Source: Mycolicibacterium baixiangningiae | GTDB lineage: Bacteria > Actinomycetota > Actinomycetes > Mycobacteriales > Mycobacteriaceae | Length of the DNA stretch: 64,000 bases | Reading direction: 5' to 3' | Assembly: GCF_016313185.1 (NCBI RefSeq) | Contig: NZ_CP066218.1 | Span: 6,117,093-6,181,092, forward strand | Shown here: positions 1 through 7,323 of the stretch, in pieces | Layout of the letters: each line of letters starts with the position of its first letter | How positions within the stretch are numbered: position 1 is the stretch's first letter | Notes under the pieces: generated by a model | What the model was told of the DNA's origin: nothing | Databases searched by the model: none | The model's input: only the letters and a program-made list of their open reading frames with translations | Made by a program: the position numbers and the translations under genes

Positions 1-1231
1 CCATCACCGTGACGTGCGAATCACCCTGGTTCGTGACGCTGAGCGCGTTGACGTCGGCGGCGAGCAGGTCGCCGCCTTGGCGTGCGAGGTCCGGTTGACC
101 GACGCGTATGTCGGCCATGCTGTCGGGGGCGTCGTAACCCATCCAAGCTACGACTGCGGTGCTTCGGGTCGGGTCGGCCTTGGAAGTCTGGTCGTAGACA
201 CGCGCCGCGTCGTCTTGGCTGAGCCAGCCCGATTCGACGCTGTTACCGGTGCCGGGCACGACGACGGCTGTGTTGTCGGCCTTGTCGGGGTTGCCGATCG
301 CGATCGCGGCCCGGCCCTGGTTGTTGAAGGCATTCGGCTCGTAGACGTAAAGGTAGGTCTCCGCGCCGGTCTTCGCGTGCTGGGCCGCGAGACCGTCGCG
401 CACCTTGAGCGCGTTGTAGTAGCGCTGCATGTCGTCGTACGGGACCGCTTCGGTCGCGTTCTCCACACGGGCGATATCGCGATTCATCACCTCGATGTTG
501 GCTTTGCTTCGGTCCTCGACGGGAATGCCGTTGAGGTTGCCTACTTTGTCGGGCTGCTCGCGTAGAAGCCGGTCTTTGTCGGCCTGGCTCAAGGACTCCC
601 ACCACTTCTTGACCTCGTCGGGTGACTTGTCCTGCGGGATCCTGGGGCCTGTGTCCGGGGGCTTTTGAGGGATGTCGCCGATGCCGGCCCAGGACGTCGA
701 AGGCTTTGCATCCAGTGCGGCCACTGCGCTGCGCAGGTTTTGGCCGATTTGTCGATCTGTCGTATCAAACGACGCGAGAAGGGTTTTCATCGTCGTGCTG
801 TTGGTTACCGCGAGCTGCTGGACCTGCATGGCGTTGACTTGGCTTGTTTTCGCGTACTTGTCGAGGGGACTGCCCGGACGCACCGACACGCTGCCATCGG
901 CCCCGACCTGCCAACCCTGGTTGCGCAGTTGATCGGCTGTCTGCAATACATTGTTGCGGGTCTGGGTCAGCGTTGCGCCGCCCTCCTGCAGGGTGGACTG
1001 CAGCTTCGTCATGGACTCATGCATCTGCTGCATCTGTTGCACCGTCGGGGTGGCCTTCGCGATCGCCGCGTCAGACCCCGAGCCCTGCCAGGAGGACTTC
1101 AGGGCGTTCAGCGTGCTCTGCTGTTGGTGGATCCGGTCGTTGAGTCCGGAGGCGGACTGACCAAGTGCGGTGCCCGATTGCGTCAGGCTGTCCGGATTGG
1201 AGGCTTCGACCTGCGGGATTGTCACCGGCAC
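1..1231 (-). CDS. Type VII secretion-associated alpha/beta hydrolase (DUF1023), C-terminus outside window
   Basis: This frame stays open from a GTG at 1231 to the window edge, about 410 codons, so the 3' end is missing. The first ~100 residues are helical and Gln/Ser rich with a WxG-like SSWQGSGSDA stretch, like a WXG100 N-terminal module. The last ~150 residues visible carry VVVPGTGNSVESGW and AVVAWMGYDAPDS, which match the alpha/beta-hydrolase fold family DUF1023 found beside ESX genes. The nucleophile elbow (usually GHSxG) should lie just past the window edge, since the frame ends at a typical preceding strand (SHVTVMG). The GTG was chosen because GGAGG sits 8 bases upstream. A second in-frame GTG lies at 1225. 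The gene follows the EspC-like gene by 22 bases and is probably cotranscribed. Substrate is unknown; a role as secreted or envelope-linked hydrolase is inferred from the family. Confidence 0.8.
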   Translation of the reverse strand, partial: MPVTIPQVEASNPDSLTQSGTALGQSASGLNDRIHQQQSTLNALKSSWQGSGSDAAIAKATPTVQQMQQMHESMTKLQSTLQEGGATLTQTRNNVLQTADQLRNQGWQVGADGSVSVRPGSPLDKYAKTSQVNAMQVQQLAVTNSTTMKTLLASFDTTDRQIGQNLRSAVAALDAKPSTSWAGIGDIPQKPPDTGPRIPQDKSPDEVKKWWESLSQADKDRLLREQPDKVGNLNGIPVEDRSKANIEVMNRDIARVENATEAVPYDDMQRYYNALKVRDGLAAQHAKTGAETYLYVYEPNAFNNQGRAAIAIGNPDKADNTAVVVPGTGNSVESGWLSQDDAARVYDQTSKADPTRSTAVVAWMGYDAPDSMADIRVGQPDLARQGGDLLAADVNALSVTNQGDSHVTVM

Positions 1232-1253
1232 GCGGCGCCTCCAGCCGGCCGGT

Positions 1254-1553
1254 TCATTCGGCGATCCGTCGCAATCGCTGGGCGAACTCGCTGTCTGCCT
1301 GGTGATAGCGCTCGGCAGCCGACGATAGCCGCTCCGAATGCGCCGTTAGGTCGGCGCTCACCGCCGCGGCCGCACCGTCGAGCACCGAGGCGACGATCTG
1401 GCACGCCTTGCCGCTGTCCAGTCCTGACATCGCCTGCACTGCACCTGCCATCGATTGGCCTGCGTTGATACCCGCGACGTAGGCGCTGACATCGGCCTGC
1501 GCCTCTGAGGCAACGCGTAAGCGCCCAGGGTCAACGCGCAACGTAGCAGCCAT
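1254..1553 (-). CDS. EspC-like/DUF2580-type ESX secretion-associated small protein
   Basis: A 99-residue alpha-helical protein starting MAATLRVDPGRLRVASEAQAD and rich in Ala. It resembles the EspC (T7SS_ESX_EspC) family: LxVxPxxL at the start, a glycine/serine-rich middle, and a second helix ending SERLSSAAERYHQADSEFA, which includes a YxxxD/E-type secretion signal (YHQAD plus SE). Members are small proteins exported by or associated with ESX systems, often as helical hairpins paired with a partner. It stands immediately upstream of the DUF1023 hydrolase, an arrangement seen elsewhere in mycobacteria. The ribosome binding site is weak. There is no ESX core gene (EccC, EccD) in view, so the secretion system used cannot be named. 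Export is inferred from family. Confidence 0.75.
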   Translation of the reverse strand: MAATLRVDPGRLRVASEAQADVSAYVAGINAGQSMAGAVQAMSGLDSGKACQIVASVLDGAAAAVSADLTAHSERLSSAAERYHQADSEFAQRLRRIAE

Positions 1554-1758
1554 AGAAACGATGGTAAGTCCGCAAGGAAAGGGTGCCGCACATCAACTTT
1601 GTCTGGAAGGACCTGCGGCGTCGCTCGCCGGAGATTGCCCGGACCGCCTGCCGTCGCCGTCGACATGCGCCCCGGGCGGACGACGTGGACCGCGTCCGGT
1701 CTGCGGTGGGCCACAGCGAGGATCGGGGAAGCGTCCGCGCGCTGAGGCGCTCCCGAGA

Positions 1759-1935
1759 TTAGCGCTTGGGCGGCTGCTGCTTCGCGAGGTAGGCCTTGAC
1801 CGCCGCAGAGCGGCGATGGTCAGCCGGGACCACCCTGTCTTCCAACTTGGCCGAGGCCTTGGTGGAGCGCACGCCAGCCTTTTTGATGGCAGCCTTCGAT
1901 ACCACCACCGTCTTCGGTGTTCGTTGAGCTACCAC
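1759..1935 (-). CDS. Small basic hypothetical protein
   Basis: A 58-residue, Lys/Arg-rich, low-complexity protein (VVAQRTPKTVVVSKAAIKK at the start, ending QQPPKR). The GTG start at 1935 is preceded by GGAGGT, although only three bases separate them; a TTG six codons upstream is the alternative. High GC at third codon positions supports coding. I recognise no domain. The basic, Ala-rich composition resembles small nucleic-acid-associated proteins, but that is only a compositional remark. It is separated from the ESX-type pair by about 200 bases in which I see no gene. Confidence 0.5.
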   Translation of the reverse strand: MVAQRTPKTVVVSKAAIKKAGVRSTKASAKLEDRVVPADHRRSAAVKAYLAKQQPPKR

Positions 1936-1999
1936 TGCACCTCCCTGAACCAACGAAAGTACAAAGCTACCGCGGCGAGACCGACGTTGACCACGACGT

Positions 2000-2164
2000 T
2001 TACCCCCACCTCAGCGCGTCAATGCTAGGGGCACAGGCTTTATCCGCGCTCGTCGGCCATGAGGTACACAGGGTTTCGACCCAGCCGCGGCGAGTCGGGT
2101 GCAGGATGCTCGGTTCTCCGCATCGTTCGCAGGCGATCGCGGAGGCGTGTTCGGCTTCGTCGGT
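2000..2164 (-). pseudogene. Remnant of a zinc-ribbon protein C-terminus
   Basis: Read in the third minus frame, this stretch gives a start-less peptide containing ACERCGEPSILHPTRRGW followed by VETLC, ending at a TAA at 2000-2002. The pattern CxxCG, then RRGW, then TLC is that of the C-terminal zinc ribbon of a small accessory protein family. The intact protein encoded at 3698-4219 has the equivalent CEVCGEQ...TICADC. The fragment is out of frame with the methyltransferase remnant to which it is joined and has no start, so I call it debris. The last cysteine pair appears degraded (CTSW in place of CxxC). Confidence 0.5.
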
Positions 2165-2172
2165 GGTGGCTC

Positions 2173-2322
2173 GACACCGAATTCGAGTGCGCTGCCACCG
2201 CCGGCTAGTTGGGTCAGAACGTCGACCGTTGGACCGACGATGTCGTCGCTGAATATGTCGGAAGCATCCGAATCGTAGGTCGCTGCAACATCGTCGCCGA
2301 AATACCCGTCCCGCTCGTCCAT
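2173..2322 (-). pseudogene. Truncated SAM-dependent methyltransferase, first ~50 residues only
   Basis: From an ATG at 2322 the frame encodes MDERDGYFGDDVAATYDSDA and continues to GGGSALEFGV. This matches the start of class I methyltransferases (the xxAxxYD lead-in and the strand before motif I). Motif I itself, normally GxGTGR, is missing: after FGV the frame runs into unrelated EPPPTKPNTPP sequence and stops at 2011. No SAM-binding loop or later domain is present, so the product cannot be a working enzyme. The break coincides with the junction to the zinc-ribbon remnant at 2164, suggesting a deletion or recombination joint. Confidence 0.65.
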
Positions 2323-2497
2323 CGAGCGTCGACAGTACTGCCGTTGACGTTCTACCTCACCTGGTTTTCGGCGCAGCGGATCGCCTCTGATGCCAAGCTA
2401 CTGGCAGATCTGGTGCGCACTGACCGGCACAACCACCGCCCGATCGCCGGCACGCCAGAGGTGGGGCTCCGCAGTCGAGTGTCTGGCGACCGGCCCA

Positions 2498-2755
2498 TCA
2501 ACGCCCCGCGGAGGGATCCCACGGGTCGATAACACCATCTTCAATCTCGACGCGCTCGTGCTGAAGGTTCGGATCGCCAGATCCTGCAAACACCTCGGCC
2601 ACGTCTGGCCATCGCCGCCATGACCGCGGCTTCGGCGGAACTAACTTGGCTACCGGGCGGCCTGCACTAGTAATCAGGAATTCTTCGCCAGCCTCAGCCC
2701 GACGTACAAGCTCTGCCGCCTGCCGCCCAAAGTCCCGGAGGTCAACGGACTCCAT
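2498..2755 (-). CDS. Phd/YefM-VapB-type antitoxin without a recognisable toxin
   Basis: An 85-residue protein beginning MESVDLRDFGRQAAELVRRA with GEEFLITSAGRPVAKLVP, the classic N-terminal DNA-binding fold of Phd/YefM antitoxins (ELVRRAEAGEEFLIT..GRPVAKL). It ends in an acidic tail with DPWDPSAGR, close to the DPW(E)R end of mycobacterial VapB proteins. Such antitoxins autorepress and neutralise a cognate PIN or RelE toxin normally encoded just downstream. Downstream here (2497 to 2323) all frames are broken and I find no PIN-domain start (usually a strand with xDTSA). It is therefore an orphan antitoxin or the surviving half of a decayed module. Confidence 0.75.
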   Translation of the reverse strand: MESVDLRDFGRQAAELVRRAEAGEEFLITSAGRPVAKLVPPKPRSWRRWPDVAEVFAGSGDPNLQHERVEIEDGVIDPWDPSAGR

Positions 2756-2894
2756 GACGCTGTCTTAGCACAGTCGCGGCACCATTATCCCTCAATCTTC
2801 CGACACGGCGCAATGGCTAGTAGTAGACCCTCTTCGGGAAGGCGGCGCTCGAGACACTCGACACCCTTGCATCAGTTCCGCACCCCTTTAACCC

Positions 2895-2918
2895 TTTTGA
2901 AAAATGATGGTTTCAAAA
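2895..2918. repeat. Inverted repeat TTTTGAAA-N8-TTTCAAAA
   Basis: Perfect 8-base arms separated by eight bases. AT-rich, dyad-symmetric and without a T tract, it looks more like a protein-binding site than a terminator. It shares the TTGAAA/TTTCAA half-site motif with the second repeat 46 bases downstream. Confidence 0.6.
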
Positions 2919-2963
2919 ATCAGCAGATTATCCCGCCGTCTTTCGGCTGCAGTCGTGCTACTA

Positions 2964-2980
2964 CTTCAAATGATTTGAAG
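2964..2980. repeat. Inverted repeat CTTCAAAT-G-ATTTGAAG
   Basis: Perfect 8-base arms around a single central base, about 330 bases upstream of the XRE-family gene. The form suits an operator for a dimeric helix-turn-helix protein; the link to that gene is inference. Confidence 0.6.
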
Positions 2981-3306
2981 ACATATGAGTACTGACATGT
3001 GCGAGGTCTAGATTTCCACTTTCCGGAACTCCCAGCAAATTCCCTTTACAAAGATTGTCGGCGCTGGCTAGTCACGATATGCACAACGTGCTGGCCAGAC
3101 TTGAACGGGCTCGAGGCTCTTCCAGTCCTATTCCGTGGTCTGTCAGAAAGTTTCGCGCCAATTTGGACGCTGATTGCATCAAAGACCGCGCTTGCGTAAA
3201 CCGCAGCCCGCTGCTTAACTCGTACCTGGTGTTGCGGTAGTTCAACTAAGAGCTAATCTTTGGTGGCAAGTTATACAGAGATCGACTAGATCCGAGGAAA
3301 GGACTT

Positions 3307-3648
3307 GTGGTGACCGATTTTGTCGTTCAACAAAACCCTCGAAAGAAATCTCCTAGGCCCCACGTAGGCCCCGCGACGAAATTTTTTGCCGACGTTTTCA
3401 ATCAGCTTCTGGGAGTCACCGGCGCGCGCGATGTTGAAACGGGGCGCGTTAGACAAGCGAAATGCACGTCGCTATCGCAAGTGCTGAGGTATCAGCGGAT
3501 GGGACAGGCTTTGCGGGGCACGTCCCAAACCAGTCTTTACAGGCTTTCGCGTGCTGAGACGAGTCCGAGCATCGACGTGGTGTACGAGCTCGCCAAAGCG
3601 TTCAAGGTGTCGCCACAGGTGTTCCTGCCCGAGCGCCTGGACGATTGA
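3307..3648 (+). CDS. XRE-family helix-turn-helix regulator, EspR-like
   Basis: A 113-residue protein starting at tandem GTG codons (3307 and 3310) behind GAGGAAAGGA. Residues ~55-110 form an XRE-type HTH (LSQVLRYQRMGQALRGTSQ, then SLYRLSRAETSPSIDVVYEL and AKAFKVSPQVFLPE). The N-terminal FADVFNQLL segment and the overall layout resemble mycobacterial EspR, a nucleoid-associated regulator of ESX-1 genes, but the C-terminal dimerisation helix of EspR is absent because this protein ends after the HTH. Codon use is less GC-biased than in core genes here, consistent with an accessory origin. The two inverted repeats upstream could be its targets. Function beyond DNA binding is not known. Confidence 0.7.
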   Translation: MVTDFVVQQNPRKKSPRPHVGPATKFFADVFNQLLGVTGARDVETGRVRQAKCTSLSQVLRYQRMGQALRGTSQTSLYRLSRAETSPSIDVVYELAKAFKVSPQVFLPERLDD

Positions 3649-3697
3649 AGACCAGCCTTCTCGGAGACGCCGGCAACATGACGGAGGGAGATCCCCT

Positions 3698-4219
3698 GTG
3701 ATGCTGAACGAGGCTGAAAGCTCCGGCGACGAGGGGCAGACGGGGGGGCAAAGATTCCAGCACCCCGAGGATCCTGAGATCTTGGGGATGGAAATCCCCG
3801 ACGACGCCGGGCCGCACCGCGAAGCGCTTATCGAGATCCTGTCGCGGATCCCACCGCACTGGGGACGGTGGATCGATTGCGAGGCGGGGTGGTATCACCT
3901 GATCATCGAGCTACACGAGCACCTTCTCGACCTAGACCCGAACTACGTGGTGCAGCAGATCAAGCAGAAGTACGGCGCGCTCCGTTACTACGCGGGCTCA
4001 TCGATTAGCGATCCCGTTGTACAGGAACGGTTTTCTGCTCTGGTCGACGTGGCCGAACGATTCTCGAAGTCGGTGTGCGAGGTTTGCGGTGAGCAAGCGC
4101 GACTATCGGTCTCCGATGATCCGGAGCCCGCGTATAAGACGATCTGCGCCGACTGCGCGGCCGCATCCGCTGCCGCCGGCGGCCGACGCTATCGCCCTTA
4201 CGTCACGCCACCCAGGTGA
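3698..4219 (+). CDS. Zinc-ribbon protein of unknown function, accessory-genome type
   Basis: A 173-residue protein. I chose GTG 3698 (ATG at 3701 also possible) because GGAGGGAG lies seven bases upstream. The middle contains QIKQKYGALRYYAGSSI and the C-terminal part VCEVCGEQARLSVSDD followed by YKTICADC, giving two CxxC pairs that should bind zinc. Small proteins with a YGxLRxY core followed by a CxxCG...TLCxxC ribbon occur widely in plasmids, phages and islands; I know of no established function. It begins 49 bases after the XRE gene ends and may be cotranscribed with it. A decayed relative of its C-terminus lies at 2000-2164. Confidence 0.65.
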   Translation: MMLNEAESSGDEGQTGGQRFQHPEDPEILGMEIPDDAGPHREALIEILSRIPPHWGRWIDCEAGWYHLIIELHEHLLDLDPNYVVQQIKQKYGALRYYAGSSISDPVVQERFSALVDVAERFSKSVCEVCGEQARLSVSDDPEPAYKTICADCAAASAAAGGRRYRPYVTPPR

Positions 4220-4245
4220 GGTAGGTAATCGTTAACGCTCGGATG

Positions 4246-4503
4246 TCACGCGTTCCGGACGAGTTCGGCGACGGAGACCTCCAGCGCGTCGGCGATATCG
4301 AACAGTCGCTCGTACAGCAGACCTCGGCGGCCTGACTCAACCGCGACCAGCAGCGTTCGATCCACCCCGCAGTACTCCGCCAGCCGCTCCTGCGTCAGGC
4401 CCCGCTCGGTTCGCACCCTCCTGATGTTCTGCCCGACGGCACGTCGTCGCTGCTCCCATTTGTCGACGCGGCGTGGATCATGCTGGTTCGGACTGGTGGG
4501 CAC
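4246..4503 (-). CDS. XRE-family helix-turn-helix regulator, divergent from tniQ
   Basis: An 85-residue protein dominated by a Cro/C1-type HTH: GQNIRRVRTERGLTQERLAE, then YCGVDRTLLVAVESGRRG and LFDIADALEVSVAELVR. It has an Arg-rich N-terminus (KWEQRRRAVGQ) and no other domain. Its start lies only 59 bases from the tniQ start on the opposite strand, so both promoters must sit in that short gap; autoregulation and control of tniQ are plausible inferences. Its 3' end faces the zinc-ribbon gene with a 26-base gap. Small XRE proteins are common repressors in mobile elements. Confidence 0.75.
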   Translation of the reverse strand: MPTSPNQHDPRRVDKWEQRRRAVGQNIRRVRTERGLTQERLAEYCGVDRTLLVAVESGRRGLLYERLFDIADALEVSVAELVRNA

Positions 4504-4562
4504 CTAGACAAGAAATGGGCACAAAAGGCCAAAAGTCTGTAGCAGTAGTTCTACATTGCTGG

Positions 4563-6290
4563 ATGAGTTCCACCGCAGCCCACGCAGCTGGACCAAGCGG
4601 GAAGGCTGACGCGCCCGCCAGGCGCGAACTCCTGCCCTCTCGAGTCACCCTTCAGCGCGATGAATCCCTGGACGGCTTCCTGGAGCGGCTCGCTCGCGCG
4701 AACGGTCTGCGCTCACGCCAACTCCTGCGCGTGCTGGCCTCGCTGGCCGGCCCGAGCATCCCGACGACAGCATTCCTCATGTTCGAGGTCGACCCGGCGT
4801 TCCTCGATCGGTTGGCGCGGATCAGCGGCGTCTGTCCTGAGGAGCTGCAAAACGCAACGCTCGCCCGCTTTGGCGGGGGCTTACCACTGCAGTTGGATGG
4901 GCTCAATCCGCGGGAGCGCACGAGCTTTCGTCAGGTTGTCATGCAGGGGTGGTTTCCGCAGTTCGGCTCTGCGATATGCCCGGAATGCCTTGCCAGCGAT
5001 GGCTTGTGGCAACTGGCGTGGCGGCTCCCTATCATCGCCGCCTGCGTTCGTCATCGGGTCCTACTCACGCCGCGTTGCGCCGGCTGCGGCAAGCGGTTCC
5101 GCACCCATCGCTACGCAACACTGCGACCTATCCTCAGCGCGGCGGAGCCGTGCGGTAACTCGTTGGGCTTGCGCACCCACTGCCACCACCCGGTCACGGC
5201 TCACAGTAGCCAACCTGCGGGCCCCGAAGTCCTCGCTGCGACCTGCGCCATTCAACAGGCAATAGAGGGCTGCCCGACCAAAATGCTCGGGAGCACAACC
5301 GACGCCCGGGTGTACCTGGCTGAACTCCGGCACGTCGCGACCCTGCTGCTTCATCTGTTGTCGAGGTCGGGCGGGGAATCGGCAGTGGCCTGGGGCGAGG
5401 AGCTTCATCGAGAGGCAGCCACCCGCACGACATCACGTCGCGGCCCGCGGTGGGGCATCACCCCACCCGGCAGCGCGGCGGCGCGAGGCGGCGCACTCGC
5501 CGAAGCCCACAACATTCTGAGCCAAGACAATGTGCAGGCCGCAGGTGACCGGCTCGCCGGCTGGCTCTGGTTGATCGAGGATCACAACGGCCCCGCGGTC
5601 TGGCTCAAGCAGCGAACCACCCAGACGACCACCACCACGCAGATCATCGATGCCGCGGTGGCTCCACGCCGTCACGTCGGTCGCCGACTGCGCGCTGTCA
5701 GCGATGGCGGCCGCAGCCTCCTGCCCGCGGCGATCCCGCAACTGTTCGACGCCGCTCTCTATGCGGAGCTTTTCGAGGGCATGCTCGGCGGCTACGAGGT
5801 GACCGGCAGAATGTATGTGTCGCTGTGCGTCGTGCGGCTGGTGAGCCCCGCGACCAACTGGTCCGAGGCCGCCTTTCAGCTCAACCTGGATCCGGACATC
5901 GGAAGGCGCACCGCCCGTGCTGCCAGCAACCGAATGCGCGTCACCCCGGCCGCCCTCGAGGAAGCGGTTCGTCAGGCGCACCGTGCGCTCCCCCGCGGCC
6001 GTGACTTCCGTGTACGCGAGTCCCGTGTTCGCGCGCTCGCCGCCAACCCGGTTGCATGGGAGGACTGTTGGCGTGACACGACCTCACCGCGGCGACGGTC
6101 AACGTCGTTGCCGTACGCCGTGACCTGGATGTGGTGTGAGGTGGCACAAGGAACCCTTGACACCAGCCCAGCTTGGGCCGAGGGGCCGACGCCACCGGCG
6201 AAGGTGGCTTACCGCGCCTTCCGCGACAAGCTCCCCGAGGCGTCGAAGGACTTCCTTCGCGCGCTTGTGCTAACCGACGCTATGAGCTGA
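4563..6290 (+). CDS. tniQ: TniQ-family transposition protein (copy 1), TnsD-like length
   Basis: A 575-residue protein (from the ATG at 4563; an upstream extension is open but overlaps the divergent xre gene). Residues ~24-180 form a TniQ domain: LLPSRVTLQRDESLDGFLER, helices with LRVLASLAGPSIP, and a zinc-binding set C139-x2-C142, C161-x2-H164, C172-x2-C175 (ICPECLASDGLWQLAWRLP, CAGCGKRF). TniQ/TnsD proteins bind target DNA and recruit the TnsC ATPase. At this length it resembles full TnsD-type selectors, with a long helical C-terminal region probably carrying the DNA recognition part, rather than the short TniQ of CRISPR-linked elements. It converges on the TnsC gene with an 11-base overlap of the two 3' ends. 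Confidence 0.85.
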   Translation: MSSTAAHAAGPSGKADAPARRELLPSRVTLQRDESLDGFLERLARANGLRSRQLLRVLASLAGPSIPTTAFLMFEVDPAFLDRLARISGVCPEELQNATLARFGGGLPLQLDGLNPRERTSFRQVVMQGWFPQFGSAICPECLASDGLWQLAWRLPIIAACVRHRVLLTPRCAGCGKRFRTHRYATLRPILSAAEPCGNSLGLRTHCHHPVTAHSSQPAGPEVLAATCAIQQAIEGCPTKMLGSTTDARVYLAELRHVATLLLHLLSRSGGESAVAWGEELHREAATRTTSRRGPRWGITPPGSAAARGGALAEAHNILSQDNVQAAGDRLAGWLWLIEDHNGPAVWLKQRTTQTTTTTQIIDAAVAPRRHVGRRLRAVSDGGRSLLPAAIPQLFDAALYAELFEGMLGGYEVTGRMYVSLCVVRLVSPATNWSEAAFQLNLDPDIGRRTARAASNRMRVTPAALEEAVRQAHRALPRGRDFRVRESRVRALAANPVAWEDCWRDTTSPRRRSTSLPYAVTWMWCEVAQGTLDTSPAWAEGPTPPAKVAYRAFRDKLPEASKDFLRALVLTDAMS

Positions 6291-7320
6291 TGTCTAGGCC
6301 ACATCCTTCGTCGGCACGTTTGCTCAGATCCACTTCATCGAGATGGCGAGGCAGGATCTTGTGCGTGCCGTCGACGGTTGCGTTGATCGCCGCCTCGCAC
6401 AGCAGCGCTTTGAGGTCTCCGAGATAGCCCTGAGTACGCTCTTGAAGTGCCCCGGCGAGCTCCCTGAACAACTCCTCGGGCTTGCTTCTCGGCAGGTGAG
6501 GAGCAAGTAACTGTTCGAAGTCACGCACAATCACCTGCCAGCCCACACGGTCCTCTTCATCATCGGGACTCTCGACTTTGTAAGGCCCGAAACGACTGAG
6601 GCGAAGGCGGCATGCGATCTGCGGGTCGTTTACCAGGGCCGTGTCTTCTAGATCGGCGCCGATCAGAACTAACGAGACGCCGATCTGACCGAGGCGTGTA
6701 TTGAGGTGTTTGATGTGATCGAGCACGTCCCGTCCCGACTTCCAGTTCGTCTTCAGCAGATGAACGTCGTCAACGATGACGACCTGTGTTCGATGTCGTC
6801 GCACCGCTTCCATCGCTGCTGCCGAAATGTCTCGTTTCACCCCGTCCGCGGGCAAGTTGAACACGCCCAGAATGGCCGCATCAACGTCCTTAATCTGGGA
6901 TGCAGCGTCGAGGTCGATCCACGCGAGCGGACACAGATCGACTTCGTGCCCGGGTTCGGGGTGGAGGATCGGTCGTCCGTAGGTGTCCAGTTCAGCGCCG
7001 TCAATCCACATCAGGTACTTCTCGCGTGCCCAACGCATCATCATCGTGCTCTTGCCGGCATAGTTCGGCCCCGAGAGTGCTGGCAGGGTCTTGGCACCTG
7101 GTGGTGTCAGCTTGTTGATTCGTACAGCCTTGGAAATCTCTCTGAAGATCTGATCCACCTCGCTCGTCGGCAAAAACAGGTTCTGCAACCATGCGGTCAG
7201 CCTGTCCAGGTGGTCTTCACGTTCCTGGTCGTTCATCCCCTTCCATTGCCTCACTGTGAGGGGCGCAGGTTCTGATGGAGGTTGCCTCACGCAGTACTCA
7301 TGCCACAGTTGCGCGTCCAC
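6280..7320 (-). CDS. tnsC: TniB/TnsC-type AAA+ ATPase, transposition regulator
   Basis: A 346-residue AAA+ protein starting at GTG 7320. Walker A is SGPNYAGKST (residues 83-92) and Walker B is QVVIVDDVHLL (179-189) with Asp184-Asp185; a sensor-like LVLIGADLED follows. This is the TniB/TnsC family, which forms ATP-dependent filaments on DNA and relays the target signal from TniQ to the transposase. The usual G-x4-GK-S/T is present (GPNYAGKST). It begins three bases after the tnsB stop, so the two are almost certainly translated from one mRNA. The C-terminal extension of ~60 residues may be the TnsB- or TniQ-contacting part. Confidence 0.85.
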   Translation of the reverse strand: MDAQLWHEYCVRQPPSEPAPLTVRQWKGMNDQEREDHLDRLTAWLQNLFLPTSEVDQIFREISKAVRINKLTPPGAKTLPALSGPNYAGKSTMMMRWAREKYLMWIDGAELDTYGRPILHPEPGHEVDLCPLAWIDLDAASQIKDVDAAILGVFNLPADGVKRDISAAAMEAVRRHRTQVVIVDDVHLLKTNWKSGRDVLDHIKHLNTRLGQIGVSLVLIGADLEDTALVNDPQIACRLRLSRFGPYKVESPDDEEDRVGWQVIVRDFEQLLAPHLPRSKPEELFRELAGALQERTQGYLGDLKALLCEAAINATVDGTHKILPRHLDEVDLSKRADEGCGLDISS

Positions 7321-7323
7321 GAA

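Larger units (their letters stand above)
2756..3306. other. AT-richer 551-base intergenic region
   Basis: No reading frame here looks coding: the frames lack ribosome binding sites, family resemblance and the strong GC bias at third positions seen in neighbours. The base composition is visibly more AT-rich than the surroundings, with A/T runs near 2890-2990. It holds two inverted repeats (listed separately) and ends in the GAGGAAAGGA ribosome binding site of the XRE gene at 3307. It may be a regulatory region or contain an undetected end of the mobile element. Confidence 0.6.

Noticed and set aside
1..1553. A complete ESX secretion locus
   Set aside because: Only an EspC-like protein and a DUF1023 hydrolase are present; no EccB, EccC, EccD, mycosin or EsxA/B pair.
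2323..2497. A VapC/PIN toxin partnering the antitoxin
   Set aside because: Minus-strand frames are short and stop-interrupted; none shows the initial Asp strand or later acidic residues of a PIN domain.
2813..3240. Three short plus-strand frames in the AT-richer gap
   Set aside because: No ribosome binding site, no third-position GC bias and no recognisable family; treated as non-coding.
4504..4562. An extended start for tniQ1 at 4473
   Set aside because: The extra 30 residues overlap the divergent xre gene and its promoter, and the TniQ domain begins well after the ATG at 4563.
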